From positions 124,001 to 188,000 of the forward strand of contig NZ_LR824569.1 in the NCBI RefSeq assembly GCF_903969135.1: a stretch of 64,000 bases of DNA, read 5' to 3'. The notes below the pieces were generated by a model that saw only the letters and a list, made by a program, of their open reading frames with translations, ran no database searches and was not told the DNA's origin. Below are positions 17,323 to 26,406 of the stretch, piece after piece (the first letter of the stretch is position 1; the number at the start of each line of letters is the position of its first letter). The position numbers were made by a program, and so were the translations under genes. This DNA comes from Chryseobacterium sp. JV274. Its GTDB lineage: Bacteria > Bacteroidota > Bacteroidia > Flavobacteriales > Weeksellaceae.

Positions 17323-19584
17323 ATGGAGTTACAGAAATTTAATTACGACAATGATATTGTTAGGGCGTTCCTATATGCTACGATCATATTCGGTCTGATC
17401 GGATTTACCTTCGGTATAACGGCTGCACTGATGCTGTTTTATCCGGAATTGCCCGAGTTTTTGTTCGGAACTGATGATGCCACGATACAGAGTCTGAGAT
17501 CGGGCGGTATCCAGTCGCTGATCAATACCCATGGTGCATTTGGATTCGGAAGAATCAGGATGATCCATACCAACACAGTAATTTTTGCATTTGTTTGCAA
17601 CAGTGTCTATACGGGAGTTTACTATTCATTACCACGGCTTTTAAAAACTCCAATGGCAAGTCCTACCTTGTCATGGATCCATTTCTGGACCTGGCAGATT
17701 ATGATCATAGCGACATTTATTACCTTCTTTATGGGTATCAATACTTCCAAGGAGTATGCGGAACATGAATGGCCCATTGATATTTTAATAACTTTTTCAT
17801 GGGTGATTTTTGGTATTAATATGTTTATGACTATTGCAAGAAGGAGAGTTAGGCATCTCTATGTAGCAATATGGTTCTATATAGGAACATGGATAGGATT
17901 GGCCATGCTGCATATCTTAAACAATCTGGAGGTACCTTTATCCTTTACTGGCTGGAAATCGTATTCGATGTATGCGGGAGTAAAAGATGCACTGGTACAG
18001 TGGTGGTATGGTCACAATGCGGTAGCCTTTATCCTGACCACGCCTATTCTCGGACTGATGTATTATTTCCTTCCCAAGGCAGCGGAAAGACCTGTTTTTT
18101 CGTATAAACTATCCATTATACATTTCTGGTCACTGATCTTTGTGTATATCTGGGCGGGTCCTCACCATTTACAGTATACGGCACTTCCGGCATGGGCACA
18201 GGCTGTAGGTACTGGATTTTCGATTATGTTGATCGCTCCTTCCTGGGGAGGAATGTTGAACGGGCTTCTTACCCTTCGTGGAGCATGGGATAAAGTCAGG
18301 GATAATCCGATTCTTAAATTTTTCGTAGTGGCGGTTACCTGTTATGGAATGGTAACATTTGAGGGTCCGCTTTTGGCGACCAAGAATATTAATAAGATCG
18401 GGCATTATACGGACTGGGTTATCGGACATGTACATTTAGGAGCCCTGGGCTGGAACGGTTTCATTGCCTTCGGAATGATCTATTATCTGGTTCCAATCAT
18501 GTGGAGAACGAAAATATGGTCCGTAAAGATGGCTAACTGGCATTTCTGGCTCGGTACATTGGGGGTAATATTCTATGCCGTACCGATGTATATTTCAGGA
18601 TTTACGCAGGGGCTGATGTGGAAACAGTTCAATCCAGACGGTACATTGATGTGGAAAAACTGGCTCGATACGGTAACAGCGATCATTCCATATTATAAGA
18701 TGAGATTTTTGGGCGGAGCCTTTTATATATCAGGTGCAATAATGATGCTTGTGAATGTTATTGCAACGATCAGGCACGGATCATTCCAGAAGAGTGTACC
18801 TTTTGAGGCACCTGCACTTGCAGTTATTAGCAGCAAGAGAAAGGATGGTGAGGGAACGCATCTATGGATCGAAAGAAGTCCTTATCTTTTGAGTATATTA
18901 TCCTTTTTGGTATTATCCATCGGAAGTGGTGTGGAGATTATTCCGACATTGTCACTAAAGGCAAGTGTACCTACTATTTCTGCGGTGAAGCCATATTCGC
19001 CTCTTGAACTTGAAGGTAGGGATATCTATATCCGAGAGGGTTGCAATGCCTGCCATTCACAGATGATCAGACCTTTCAGGGACGAGATCGTTAGGTTTAA
19101 CGGTAAGAACGGTGAATATTCCAAGGCAGGAGAATTTATATATGACAGGCCATTCCTTTGGGGGTCAAAAAGAACAGGACCTGATCTTCATCGGGAGGGC
19201 GGTAAGAATCCAAGTTCATGGCATTACAAACACATGTACAACCCGAGGTCTACTTCTGCAGGATCCATTATGCCACGATATCCATGGTTGATCAGCAATG
19301 ATCTTGACAGATCAAAAATGGTTGATAAGATTGTGTTCATGAAGAAAGAATATGATGTACCATATACCAGAGCTGAGATAGATTCAGCGAATTCATGGGC
19401 AGATAATCAAGCAGCGGAAATTGTGAAGGAAATTTTCTCGGAGGCAAACGATCTGAAAGAGGCTTATGCAAAAAGACCGAAGGGGGAACTTGAGAAAAAA
19501 GAAATCGTCGCTCTAATTTCCTACCTACAGAGACTCGGAACGGACATAAAAACAACTGAAATTAAAACAGTAAGTAATAATTAA
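17323..19584 (+). CDS. ccoNO: cbb3-type cytochrome c oxidase, fused subunits I and II (CcoNO)
   Basis: 753 residues from the Met at 17323 (MELQKFNYDNDIVRAFLYAT); an in-frame ATG at 17260 would add 21 polar residues and is less likely. The N-terminal 480 residues are CcoN, with about twelve membrane helices and haem/copper ligands (IRMIHTNTV, WYGHNAVAF, GPHHLQYTALPAW, DWVIGHVHLG). The C-terminal 200 residues are CcoO with a membrane helix and one c-type haem site CNACH followed by SQMIRPF. The fusion is typical of Bacteroidota. The enzyme reduces O2 at low oxygen in the cytoplasmic membrane. Base composition is more GC-rich than its neighbours. It is followed by ccoQ but not ccoP. Confidence 0.95.
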   Translation: MELQKFNYDNDIVRAFLYATIIFGLIGFTFGITAALMLFYPELPEFLFGTDDATIQSLRSGGIQSLINTHGAFGFGRIRMIHTNTVIFAFVCNSVYTGVYYSLPRLLKTPMASPTLSWIHFWTWQIMIIATFITFFMGINTSKEYAEHEWPIDILITFSWVIFGINMFMTIARRRVRHLYVAIWFYIGTWIGLAMLHILNNLEVPLSFTGWKSYSMYAGVKDALVQWWYGHNAVAFILTTPILGLMYYFLPKAAERPVFSYKLSIIHFWSLIFVYIWAGPHHLQYTALPAWAQAVGTGFSIMLIAPSWGGMLNGLLTLRGAWDKVRDNPILKFFVVAVTCYGMVTFEGPLLATKNINKIGHYTDWVIGHVHLGALGWNGFIAFGMIYYLVPIMWRTKIWSVKMANWHFWLGTLGVIFYAVPMYISGFTQGLMWKQFNPDGTLMWKNWLDTVTAIIPYYKMRFLGGAFYISGAIMMLVNVIATIRHGSFQKSVPFEAPALAVISSKRKDGEGTHLWIERSPYLLSILSFLVLSIGSGVEIIPTLSLKASVPTISAVKPYSPLELEGRDIYIREGCNACHSQMIRPFRDEIVRFNGKNGEYSKAGEFIYDRPFLWGSKRTGPDLHREGGKNPSSWHYKHMYNPRSTSAGSIMPRYPWLISNDLDRSKMVDKIVFMKKEYDVPYTRAEIDSANSWADNQAAEIVKEIFSEANDLKEAYAKRPKGELEKKEIVALISYLQRLGTDIKTTEIKTVSNN

Positions 19585-19603
19585 CGAAATAACAGAATTC
19601 TTT

Positions 19604-19780
19604 ATGATACCACAGAATTTTAAAGATTTTTTAGCCAATACTTACAATACAGGTTTATACCAGATAATAGCTCTTATATTCTTTATGATTTTTTTTATCT
19701 CGCTCATTGTGCTGGTATTTAGCAAACCAAAAAAATATTATAAGGAGGTTTCAGAATCTCCACTTGACGTGAACGATTGA
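19604..19780 (+). CDS. ccoQ: CcoQ-like small membrane subunit of cbb3 oxidase, 58 aa
   Basis: 58 residues starting MIPQNFKDFLANTYNTGLYQ, one membrane helix (IIALIFFMIFFISLIVLVF) and a short basic cytosolic tail (SKPKKYYKE). Size, topology and position 19 bp after ccoNO match CcoQ/FixQ, which stabilises the cbb3 complex. The gene is shorter than common ORF cut-offs. The stop is followed by a strong terminator, so the operon ends here and the usual ccoP is not present. Confidence 0.85.
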   Translation: MIPQNFKDFLANTYNTGLYQIIALIFFMIFFISLIVLVFSKPKKYYKEVSESPLDVND

Positions 19781-19791
19781 TTGGTCTGCGC

Positions 19792-19865
19792 AATACAGTG
19801 GACACTCATCAACATTATTCACAATTCTATTTATTAATCTCATTATGAGTGCCACTGTATTTTTA
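19792..19865 (+). terminator. Long-stem terminator after ccoQ
   Basis: AATACAGTGG plus ACACTCAT at 19792-19809 pairs with ATGAGTGCCACTGTATT at 19845-19861 with a single bulged A, and is followed by TTTT. The loop is 35 nt. It lies 12 bp after the ccoQ stop. Confidence 0.8.
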
Positions 19866-19951
19866 ATACAATGAATAACTTACTGATTGTTAAATATTAT
19901 ATATAGCAGATTAAAACTCCATATACAATTCATTATTTATTTTGAACTGGG

Positions 19952-19982
19952 AGCTATCTATTTCATTATAGATAGCTTTTTT
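19952..19982 (+). terminator. Second hairpin with T run
   Basis: AGCTATCTAT (19952-19961) and ATAGATAGCT (19968-19977), perfect 10-bp stem, 6-nt loop, followed by TTTTTT. It backs up the terminator 90 bp upstream; no gene lies between them, so a short RNA from 19866-19982 is conceivable. Confidence 0.75.
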
Positions 19983-20146
19983 GTTAGCATATCGTCTGTA
20001 TTATAAATTTCCGGTATTTATTTTTTTAGGTCTCAAAAAATTCATAATCACAATTGTCAGATTCAAAGTAAAATTTGTCCGATTGATCAAATTTTCAGAA
20101 AAACATACCCTAAAAAGTCCTGAAATTTGAACAAAAACAAAGAGAT

Positions 20147-21103
20147 ATGAACCGTTTTTGGGAAAAAGTAAAAACAAAAAATATTCTGGTTATTGTACTG
20201 GCTGTCTTTATTGGAATTCAGTTTTACAGACCTGAAATTAAGCAAAAGGCAATAACAGGCGAGATTCATGTTCCCAGTGATGTAAGAGCGATACTGCAGC
20301 GTTCATGTTTCGACTGCCATTCCAATCAGACAGATTTGAAATGGTTTGACCAGGTTGCTCCGGCATACTGGCTCGTAGCAGATCATATCAAAAAAGGAAA
20401 AGAAGGTCTCAACTTTTCTGAATGGGATAAACTGGCACCTCCGGCACAAAATGCAAAACTTTGGGAAGCTTTTAATCAGATTAACCTGAAAGCCATGCCT
20501 CTTAAAAGCTACGAATTGCTACATCCGGTAGCCAAGCTTTCTGAAAATGATATCCGTATCCTGAAAAATTATGTGACTTCTCTTGCTCCAAAGCAAAAAC
20601 CTGATACCGCAAAAGTTTCCGCTTACAACAAACAGCTGCAACAAATTAATACAATCCATATTGCCGCACCCAAACCATCATTACCCACTGCATTGAACGG
20701 GATCAGCTATATTCCTGATTATAAAAACTGGAAACCCATAAGTTCTACAGAAAGACTGGATAACGGGACAATGCGTATCATATTCGGAAATGATATTGCT
20801 GTGAAGGCAACCAAAGAACATAAGACCAATCCATGGCCTGACGGAACCATATTCGCAAAAGTAGCGTGGGAACAGATCATAGACAGTGACGGCAATGTCA
20901 CTACCGGAGCTTTTAAACAGGTGGAATACATGATAAAGGATTCTAAAAAATTTGCATCAACAAAAGGATGGGGATGGGCAAGGTTTTTATCTCCCAAACT
21001 TGAACCTTATGGAAAAACAGCCGATTTTGCCAACGAATGTATCAGCTGCCACCGTCCTATGAAAGACAATGATTTTGTATTCACCTCTCCTATTAACCAT
21101 TAA
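20147..21103 (+). CDS. Haem-binding domain plus cytochrome P460 domain protein
   Basis: 318 residues. An N-terminal membrane anchor (NILVIVLAVFIGIQF) puts the rest in the periplasm. A haem_bd-type domain follows, with a c-type site CFDCH near residue 52 and downstream GLNFSEWDKL. The C-terminal half resembles cytochrome P460 (WKPISSTERLDNGTMRIIFG, GWGWARF) with a second CISCH near residue 298. P460-like proteins handle hydroxylamine, NO or peroxides, but the substrate here is unknown. It is 3 bp upstream of a lipoprotein gene, in an operon ending at the terminator after 22530. Confidence 0.85.
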   Translation: MNRFWEKVKTKNILVIVLAVFIGIQFYRPEIKQKAITGEIHVPSDVRAILQRSCFDCHSNQTDLKWFDQVAPAYWLVADHIKKGKEGLNFSEWDKLAPPAQNAKLWEAFNQINLKAMPLKSYELLHPVAKLSENDIRILKNYVTSLAPKQKPDTAKVSAYNKQLQQINTIHIAAPKPSLPTALNGISYIPDYKNWKPISSTERLDNGTMRIIFGNDIAVKATKEHKTNPWPDGTIFAKVAWEQIIDSDGNVTTGAFKQVEYMIKDSKKFASTKGWGWARFLSPKLEPYGKTADFANECISCHRPMKDNDFVFTSPINH

Positions 21104-21106
21104 GCT

Positions 21107-21580
21107 ATGAAAAATCTGATCATTTATTTACTACTATGCCTATTTATTGTGAGCTGTGGTTCCAAAAAAGAATACGAACCTGTGAATGAAAATGCATCCC
21201 TTCCTGAAAGTTTTAATTTTAATGCGATGAACTTAAAGGTGGTAACCTCTTCAATCAATCATAAAAAACAGACCATGATGACTCTTTACGGTAACGATTC
21301 CGCTATTGATGAATTGAAAGATAATCCGGATAATGATAATCATAAAGAAAGAATACTGGCCCTTATTACCTGGTCTCAGAAAGAAGATCCCTATTGGTAC
21401 GGAGCAAAAATTCCCAATCATTTACTGTCTGTAGAAATTGTTAAAAGTAAAGAGCCTTTTTCAGAAAACTCAGAGATTTTGTATCAAAAATACGAAGGGA
21501 AAGAACTTAGGAAAGTCAACGCAGACGGAAGAGACAGAATCCGTACAATACTGAGTATAAAACCATCGATAATGCCTTAA
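21107..21580 (+). CDS. Lipoprotein of unknown function next to the P460 cytochrome
   Basis: 157 residues. The lipoprotein signal LLLCLFIVSCGSKK gives a Cys at residue 17 as the lipidated N-terminus. The body contains MMTLYGNDSAIDELK and ITWSQKEDPYWYGAKIP, which looks like the P460 fold without haem Cys residues. I do not recognise a named family. Its tight coupling to the cytochrome (3 bp) suggests a shared periplasmic role, perhaps as a partner subunit. Confidence 0.75.
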   Translation: MKNLIIYLLLCLFIVSCGSKKEYEPVNENASLPESFNFNAMNLKVVTSSINHKKQTMMTLYGNDSAIDELKDNPDNDNHKERILALITWSQKEDPYWYGAKIPNHLLSVEIVKSKEPFSENSEILYQKYEGKELRKVNADGRDRIRTILSIKPSIMP

Positions 21581-21636
21581 TATAGGATTTTTAAAATCAC
21601 ATATAAAAAAATAATATTCATTAAAACTATTAAAAA

Positions 21637-22530
21637 ATGGAAAGATTCACATTCAGTTCAAGCCTGGTAACAGGATGCATTTCAGCAGCATTACTGCTTT
21701 TCACCTCTGCTGCCTGTTCTAAGGATAATCAGGATGATTCGTCCGATCCTGCTGTTAAATTAGTTCAATTGAGGAATGATGCAAGTCTTGGTAGTGTTCT
21801 TACCGATAAAGAAGGTCATACTCTTTATTATTTTGCAAATGATGCTACTGCCACCAACAATTGCACCGGAGGATGTGAACCGGTATGGCCTGTCTTCAAT
21901 ATAGATAACCTTTCTTCCGAAAAACTGGGAGCCGGATTAGAGCTTTCTGATTTTACAACAATAACAACAGGTTCAGGGAAAAAACAGGTAACTTACAAAG
22001 GAAGACCGCTTTACTATTATGCTCCTTTGGTGAACGGAACCAATGTAAAAGAAGATGCAGGGAAAACCGGAGGCGAAAATATCGGAGGCGTTTGGTTCGT
22101 TGCCAAACCTGATTATACCATTATGCTTACCAATGCCCAACTTGTAGGACATGACGGGAAAAACTACACTTCCACTTATACAGAAGGCACAGAAAAAACA
22201 TTGTATTTTACAGATGCTAAAGGAGTAACATTGTACACCTTTAAAAATGACAAACAAAATAAGAACAATTTTACAGCTTCTGATTTCTCAAATAACGGAG
22301 TCTGGCCAATTTATGAAACAGATAAAATTGTTGTTCCTTCCGGACTTGATAAAACACTTTTCGGATCTATTACCGTATTCGGAAGAAAACAGCTTACTTA
22401 TAAAGGATGGCCTCTTTACCGTTTTGGTCAGGATAATATGATTATGGGATCTAATAAAGGGGTTTCATTTCCTGTTCCCGGCGGTGTCTGGCCAGTGCCT
22501 GTAAAGAATATGGCAGCAGCTATGCCTTAA
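21637..22530 (+). CDS. Secreted-repeat lipoprotein (COG4315-like)
   Basis: 297 residues with an N-terminal hydrophobic segment ending near SAACSK (possible lipobox). Four repeats of the PF03640 type are visible, each with a Leu-Tyr-x-Phe/Tyr core: GHTLYYFAND, GRPLYYYAP, GVTLYTFKND and GWPLYRFGQD, with the paired CTGGCEPVWP motif of the family in the first. The function of these extracytoplasmic repeats is unknown. Third gene of the cytochrome operon by position (56-bp gap), followed by a terminator. Confidence 0.88.
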   Translation: MERFTFSSSLVTGCISAALLLFTSAACSKDNQDDSSDPAVKLVQLRNDASLGSVLTDKEGHTLYYFANDATATNNCTGGCEPVWPVFNIDNLSSEKLGAGLELSDFTTITTGSGKKQVTYKGRPLYYYAPLVNGTNVKEDAGKTGGENIGGVWFVAKPDYTIMLTNAQLVGHDGKNYTSTYTEGTEKTLYFTDAKGVTLYTFKNDKQNKNNFTASDFSNNGVWPIYETDKIVVPSGLDKTLFGSITVFGRKQLTYKGWPLYRFGQDNMIMGSNKGVSFPVPGGVWPVPVKNMAAAMP

Positions 22531-22557
22531 TCTTGTGTTTTTATAAAAATCTCTGTG

Positions 22558-22597
22558 CTAAATAACGGATGTGCTGCTGTGCCGTTATTTAGCTTTT
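22558..22597 (+). terminator. Terminator after the cytochrome/lipoprotein operon
   Basis: CTAAATAACGG (22558-22568) and CCGTTATTTAG (22582-22592) form a perfect 11-bp stem with a 13-nt loop, followed by CTTTTG. It lies 27 bp after the secreted-repeat gene. Confidence 0.8.
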
Positions 22598-22634
22598 GTA
22601 TCTTTGTGACAGCTTAACTGCCTGATTTTTATTT

Positions 22635-23687
22635 ATGATCTATGCGAAATATATAAACACAAACGGAAGAAAGGTATTCAGGATTGATCCGAGAATCATT
22701 CTCTTTAGTGCTCTTTTTATGGGGATTCTGGCTTCGGTACCCAAAATACTCCGTATGCATATTACATTGGGAGAGCTGATGATAGATTTCTCCATATCCT
22801 TTTTATTCTCGTTGTTTGTATGGTATTTTAATATCTATAGTCTGCCTAAATTTTCTATTCAAAATATATCAACACGATTTTTCAATAAAAAACTGGTGAT
22901 CAGCCTATCCATCGGAGTACTGGTGATGGCAGCAATAGTACTCATTCATCATATCATATTTCCGAAATATGGATTTAACACCATGGTATTGATGTATGAA
23001 TTTCGGGGAGTACTGATCAATCTGACCATTTATATGTTTTTGTATCTTTTGTATCAGACTTATAATTCTCAGCAGATTAAATTCGAACTTGAACAGATCC
23101 GGACTGATAATCTGAATGCTCAATACGAACTGCTGAAACAGCAGATTAATCCTCATTTTTTATTCAACAGTCTCAATACCTTGAAATCTATGATTGATAT
23201 AAAAGATGAAAGTTCAGGTGATTTTGTGGTGAGACTGGCGGATTTCTACCGTTTTACTTTAGATAACAGAAAAATGGATCTCATTCCCTTAAAAAAGGAA
23301 CTCGCCATATTGGATGCCTATGTCTTTCTTCTGACCTCAAGATTTGAAGATGGCATAGAATTTAAAATAGATATTCAGGAAGAGATATTAAACTCCTATA
23401 TTCCTCCTTTTACGCTGCAACTGCTGTGTGAAAATTGTATCAAGCATAATATTGTATCACTGGCAAATCCGTTAATCATAAAATTATACAGTGATCCCGA
23501 ATATATTGTCATTGAAAACAATTTTCAGCCTAAGAATATTCCACAGGAATCTGCAGGAATAGGAATTGAAAATATCAGAGAACGTTATAAGCACTTTGCA
23601 GAAAAGGAGCTGACTATACTTCAGAATAATTCTAATTTCACCGTCAAATTACCCATAGTAGATGAAAGTTTTAGTAATAGAAGATGA
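22635..23687 (+). CDS. LytS/YehU-type sensor histidine kinase
   Basis: 350 residues. Four membrane helices fill the first 140 residues, then a short coiled coil and the His_kinase domain with NPHFLFNSLN, where the His is phosphorylated, then an ATP-binding part (CENCIKHN, GIGIENIRERY). The 3' end overlaps the next gene by 26 bp, so they are translated together. Signal unknown. It is a close architectural match to the kinase at 43726, suggesting paralogy. Confidence 0.92.
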   Translation: MIYAKYINTNGRKVFRIDPRIILFSALFMGILASVPKILRMHITLGELMIDFSISFLFSLFVWYFNIYSLPKFSIQNISTRFFNKKLVISLSIGVLVMAAIVLIHHIIFPKYGFNTMVLMYEFRGVLINLTIYMFLYLLYQTYNSQQIKFELEQIRTDNLNAQYELLKQQINPHFLFNSLNTLKSMIDIKDESSGDFVVRLADFYRFTLDNRKMDLIPLKKELAILDAYVFLLTSRFEDGIEFKIDIQEEILNSYIPPFTLQLLCENCIKHNIVSLANPLIIKLYSDPEYIVIENNFQPKNIPQESAGIGIENIRERYKHFAEKELTILQNNSNFTVKLPIVDESFSNRR

Positions 23688-24429
23688 GATAAAGACCGCG
23701 AAGGCACTGGGGCGAATGATCGTCGCTGTACAGCCGGAGGCTACCATAGTACAGTATATTGAAAGCGTTGCTATGGCCGTTGAATATCTTTCTGGCTCTG
23801 AACTTCCGGATGTTATATTTATGGATATTCAGCTGGCAGACGGTAATTGTTTTGAAATATTCAGTCAGATCAGGATAAAAGTTCCTGTCATTTTCTGTAC
23901 CGCTTTTGATGAATATGCTATAGAAGCATTCAAAAGTAACGGAGTCGATTATATTTTAAAACCCTTTGAGAAAAAAGATATCCAGTCAGCTTTTGAAAAG
24001 ATCAACAATCTTAAAAATTTCTTTCAGCATTCTCCTTCTCCCGACCGGAAACTGGAAGATATTCTGAATAACCTGACAACGGGAAGAGGAAAAACTAATT
24101 TCCTGGTCTTTTCCAACAATAAATACAGTAATATCCATGTCGACAGAATTGCCTGCTTTTACAGCCAATTTGGAAATACAGTACTGGTGACCCTTGATCA
24201 GAAAGAATATTTTATTTCTCAGTCGTTGGATGAAATAGGACAACTGGTTTCAGGAACTCAGTTCTTTAGGATTAACAGGCAATATCTGATTAACTTTGCA
24301 GCCATTGTGGAAGTGGAACATTATTTCTCACGAAAACTTCTGGTTAGTTTAAAAATTAGTACTCCCGAAAAACCTCTTGTCACCAAAGACAAAGCTTCTC
24401 GTTTTCTTCAGTGGCTTGAAGAGCGATAA
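23662..24429 (+). CDS. LytTR-family response regulator
   Basis: 255 residues. Receiver domain 1-120 with the acidic pocket (VIEDE), phospho-acceptor D55 (IFMDIQL), Thr (FCTAFDEYA) and Lys (ILKPFEKKD). The LytTR DNA-binding domain fills about 145-250 (IACFYSQFGNTVLVTLDQKE, FFRINRQYLIN). LytTR regulators bind direct repeats, often upstream of membrane-protein genes. Partner of the overlapping kinase. Confidence 0.93.
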   Translation: MKVLVIEDEIKTAKALGRMIVAVQPEATIVQYIESVAMAVEYLSGSELPDVIFMDIQLADGNCFEIFSQIRIKVPVIFCTAFDEYAIEAFKSNGVDYILKPFEKKDIQSAFEKINNLKNFFQHSPSPDRKLEDILNNLTTGRGKTNFLVFSNNKYSNIHVDRIACFYSQFGNTVLVTLDQKEYFISQSLDEIGQLVSGTQFFRINRQYLINFAAIVEVEHYFSRKLLVSLKISTPEKPLVTKDKASRFLQWLEER

Positions 24430-24574
24430 AACAATTAACTAAAAGCAGTATATAAAATAATTTAATCTCTGATTACCATTAGAGAAAGTTAATATTTTGC
24501 CCAATCACAAATAATTTTATAATACAGCATACACAACTGAACTCAGCTAATGCTAAAAATAAAGAACAAGTAAA

Positions 24575-25246
24575 ATGGATCAAAAAAATACTATTGTAGA
24601 AGGATTTATTAGCCGTAAATTTGGTTTTCTTGGTGAGGACTTTCTAGAAGAGCTTAAAACCCATGGAATCTACGACAAAATAGAAGCCAGGCAGGAAATT
24701 ATCCGCGAAGGAGACCGCGTCAAATATGTTTTGTTTTTAATAAAAGGAGCTATTAAAGTGTATTCACTTAATGATGGTCGTGAACTTGTATATTATTATA
24801 TCAGTGATGAAGAGAACTGTCTGATGACATTTTCGTCAATTTTTAATGATAACATCAGTAAAGTCTATGCCACTGCAGAAGAGTACTCTGAAGTTCTTCT
24901 TGTTCCTCTGGCAGTGATGAGCAAGTGGCTGATAGAGTTTCCTGCCATTAATACAATTTTTTTTCATGAATATGAAAGAAGATTCTCAGCAGTAATGGAT
25001 ATGATTAATGAGGCGATATTTCATCATCTGGACACTCGAGTTCTGAATTATATTAAGCGAAAAATGATTTTGGAAGAAAATCAACCAGTAAAAATCAAAC
25101 ACAGAGAAATAGCAGGAAGCCTGGGAACTTCACGGGAAGTGGTAAGCAGAGTGTTGAAAAAAATTGAAAATGAAGGAAAGATCTTTAAAGATGAAGAAGG
25201 CAAAATATGGGCTGCAGATCAAATGCTTATGCCTTTAAATAAATAA
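24575..25246 (+). CDS. Crp/Fnr-family transcriptional regulator
   Basis: 223 residues. A cNMP-binding fold spans about 20-130 (ARQEIIREGDRVKYVLFLIK) and a winged HTH 150-215 (HREIAGSLGTSREVVSRVLK). The N-terminal Cys cluster of oxygen-sensing FNR is missing, so it is unlikely to carry an Fe-S cluster. The ligand is unknown. It lies 35 bp before the broken glutathione peroxidase, which may have been its target. Confidence 0.9.
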   Translation: MDQKNTIVEGFISRKFGFLGEDFLEELKTHGIYDKIEARQEIIREGDRVKYVLFLIKGAIKVYSLNDGRELVYYYISDEENCLMTFSSIFNDNISKVYATAEEYSEVLLVPLAVMSKWLIEFPAINTIFFHEYERRFSAVMDMINEAIFHHLDTRVLNYIKRKMILEENQPVKIKHREIAGSLGTSREVVSRVLKKIENEGKIFKDEEGKIWAADQMLMPLNK

Positions 25247-25281
25247 TATAACATATACATTAATATTAAAATCTTTTTTTA

Positions 25282-25848
25282 ATGAAAAAAACACTTTTTA
25301 TCGGAATGGTGCTTATGGGGATCATAAGCTTTTCATCATTTATTAAATCAGATGATTCTACAGCTCCTAAACCTGCAAAATCAATCTATGATTTTAAGAT
25401 TGAATCCATAGACGGCGCAAAAATTGATTTTTCTGATTACAAAGGGAAATACATTCTTATTGTAAACACTGCATCGAAGTGCGGATATACTTCTCAATAC
25501 AAAGGATTGGAGTAGCTTTATAAAGATTATGGTGATAAATTGGTTGTGGTAGGCTTTCCATCTGACAATTTCGCAGATCAGGAATTTCATGACAATGTTG
25601 AGATCAAGTCGTTTTGTGAAGAAAACTATGGAGTAACTTTTCCTCTTACCACTTCTGTCGATGTAAAAGGTTCTAAAATCACTCATGTATTTGATTATCT
25701 TACCCATAAATCTCAAAACGGAGTAATGGATGTGACTATAAGCTGGAATTTTAATAAGTTTCTGATCAGCCCGGAAGGAAAGTTACTGGAATATTTTGAT
25801 TCTAAAGTAGTTCCTGAAAGTGATAAAATTATACATTATTTCAAATAA
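25282..25848 (+). pseudogene. Glutathione peroxidase with an in-frame amber codon
   Basis: The gene is complete over 188 codons apart from TAG at 25513-25515 (codon 78), where relatives have Gln, Glu or Lys. Before the stop is a signal-like N-terminus and the active Cys C67 ([11 protein letters not shown]). After it the frame continues directly with LYKDYGDKLVVVGFPSDNF and ISWNFNKFLISPEGK, holding the Gln, Trp and Asn of the peroxidase site. Nothing else is damaged, so the mutation is recent, a sequencing error, or read through. The active residue is Cys, so no selenocysteine is involved. Confidence 0.85.
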
Positions 25849-25994
25849 TATGCTTTAAAATATTAAATACTCTATTTACATACCGAATTTTTTTCTTATA
25901 TAACCTATATGATTATAGTGTTTTCAGATAAGCGCGAGGATCTATTGTAGTTTAATAAAAATAGAAAAGCATTCTTTGCAATGTAGAATGACGT

Positions 25995-26336
25995 TTAAAC
26001 ATTATGTTCGGATATCATTTTTTTCCATTTTGTAACTGTATTTCTGCTTAGTCCAAAATGGTTTGCCAGTTGACTATTATTATATTTATATTTTTTCTGA
26101 TAATCCAGAATCTTTTTAATTGAAGAAATGTTATAAGAACGAAGTCTCTGATTAAGTTTTTCTATTTCTTTATCTCTTCCTTCAAAGATTCTATTGTTGA
26201 GATCTATAATATCTATTTGTGATAAATCAGCCTTATGAAGCAAGGAAGCACATTTTTCCATTTTTTCTGGAAATTTTGTCTTGATTATATCAATATAAAT
26301 TTGTTTATAATTGGGGATAGTTGTTTTTGAAATCAT
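25995..26336 (-). CDS. Small protein with C-terminal helix-turn-helix, 113 aa
   Basis: A helical protein whose C-terminal 45 residues are a clear HTH (NSQLANHFGLSRNTVTKWKK), of the kind found in transposases and phage regulators. The N-terminal part (DKEIEKLNQRLRSYNISSIK) is polar and helical. No transposase catalytic domain is present. Similar small HTH genes are, in my memory, common in Chryseobacterium genomes next to variable regions, but I cannot verify that here. It follows a second HTH gene 70 bp upstream and probably forms a pair with it. Confidence 0.7.
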   Translation of the reverse strand: MISKTTIPNYKQIYIDIIKTKFPEKMEKCASLLHKADLSQIDIIDLNNRIFEGRDKEIEKLNQRLRSYNISSIKKILDYQKKYKYNNSQLANHFGLSRNTVTKWKKMISEHNV

Positions 26337-26406
26337 GATTTGGATTTTATGTTTTTTTAGCAGTCTTTATTTTTTATTGCTTTAAAATAAATTTTAGGTT
26401 GTATTA

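Noticed and set aside
25513..25515. TAG in glutathione peroxidase as a recoded selenocysteine or pyrrolysine
   Set aside because: Selenocysteine uses TGA and the active-site residue is already Cys67; the stop is ten residues later. Pyrrolysine is not known in this group.
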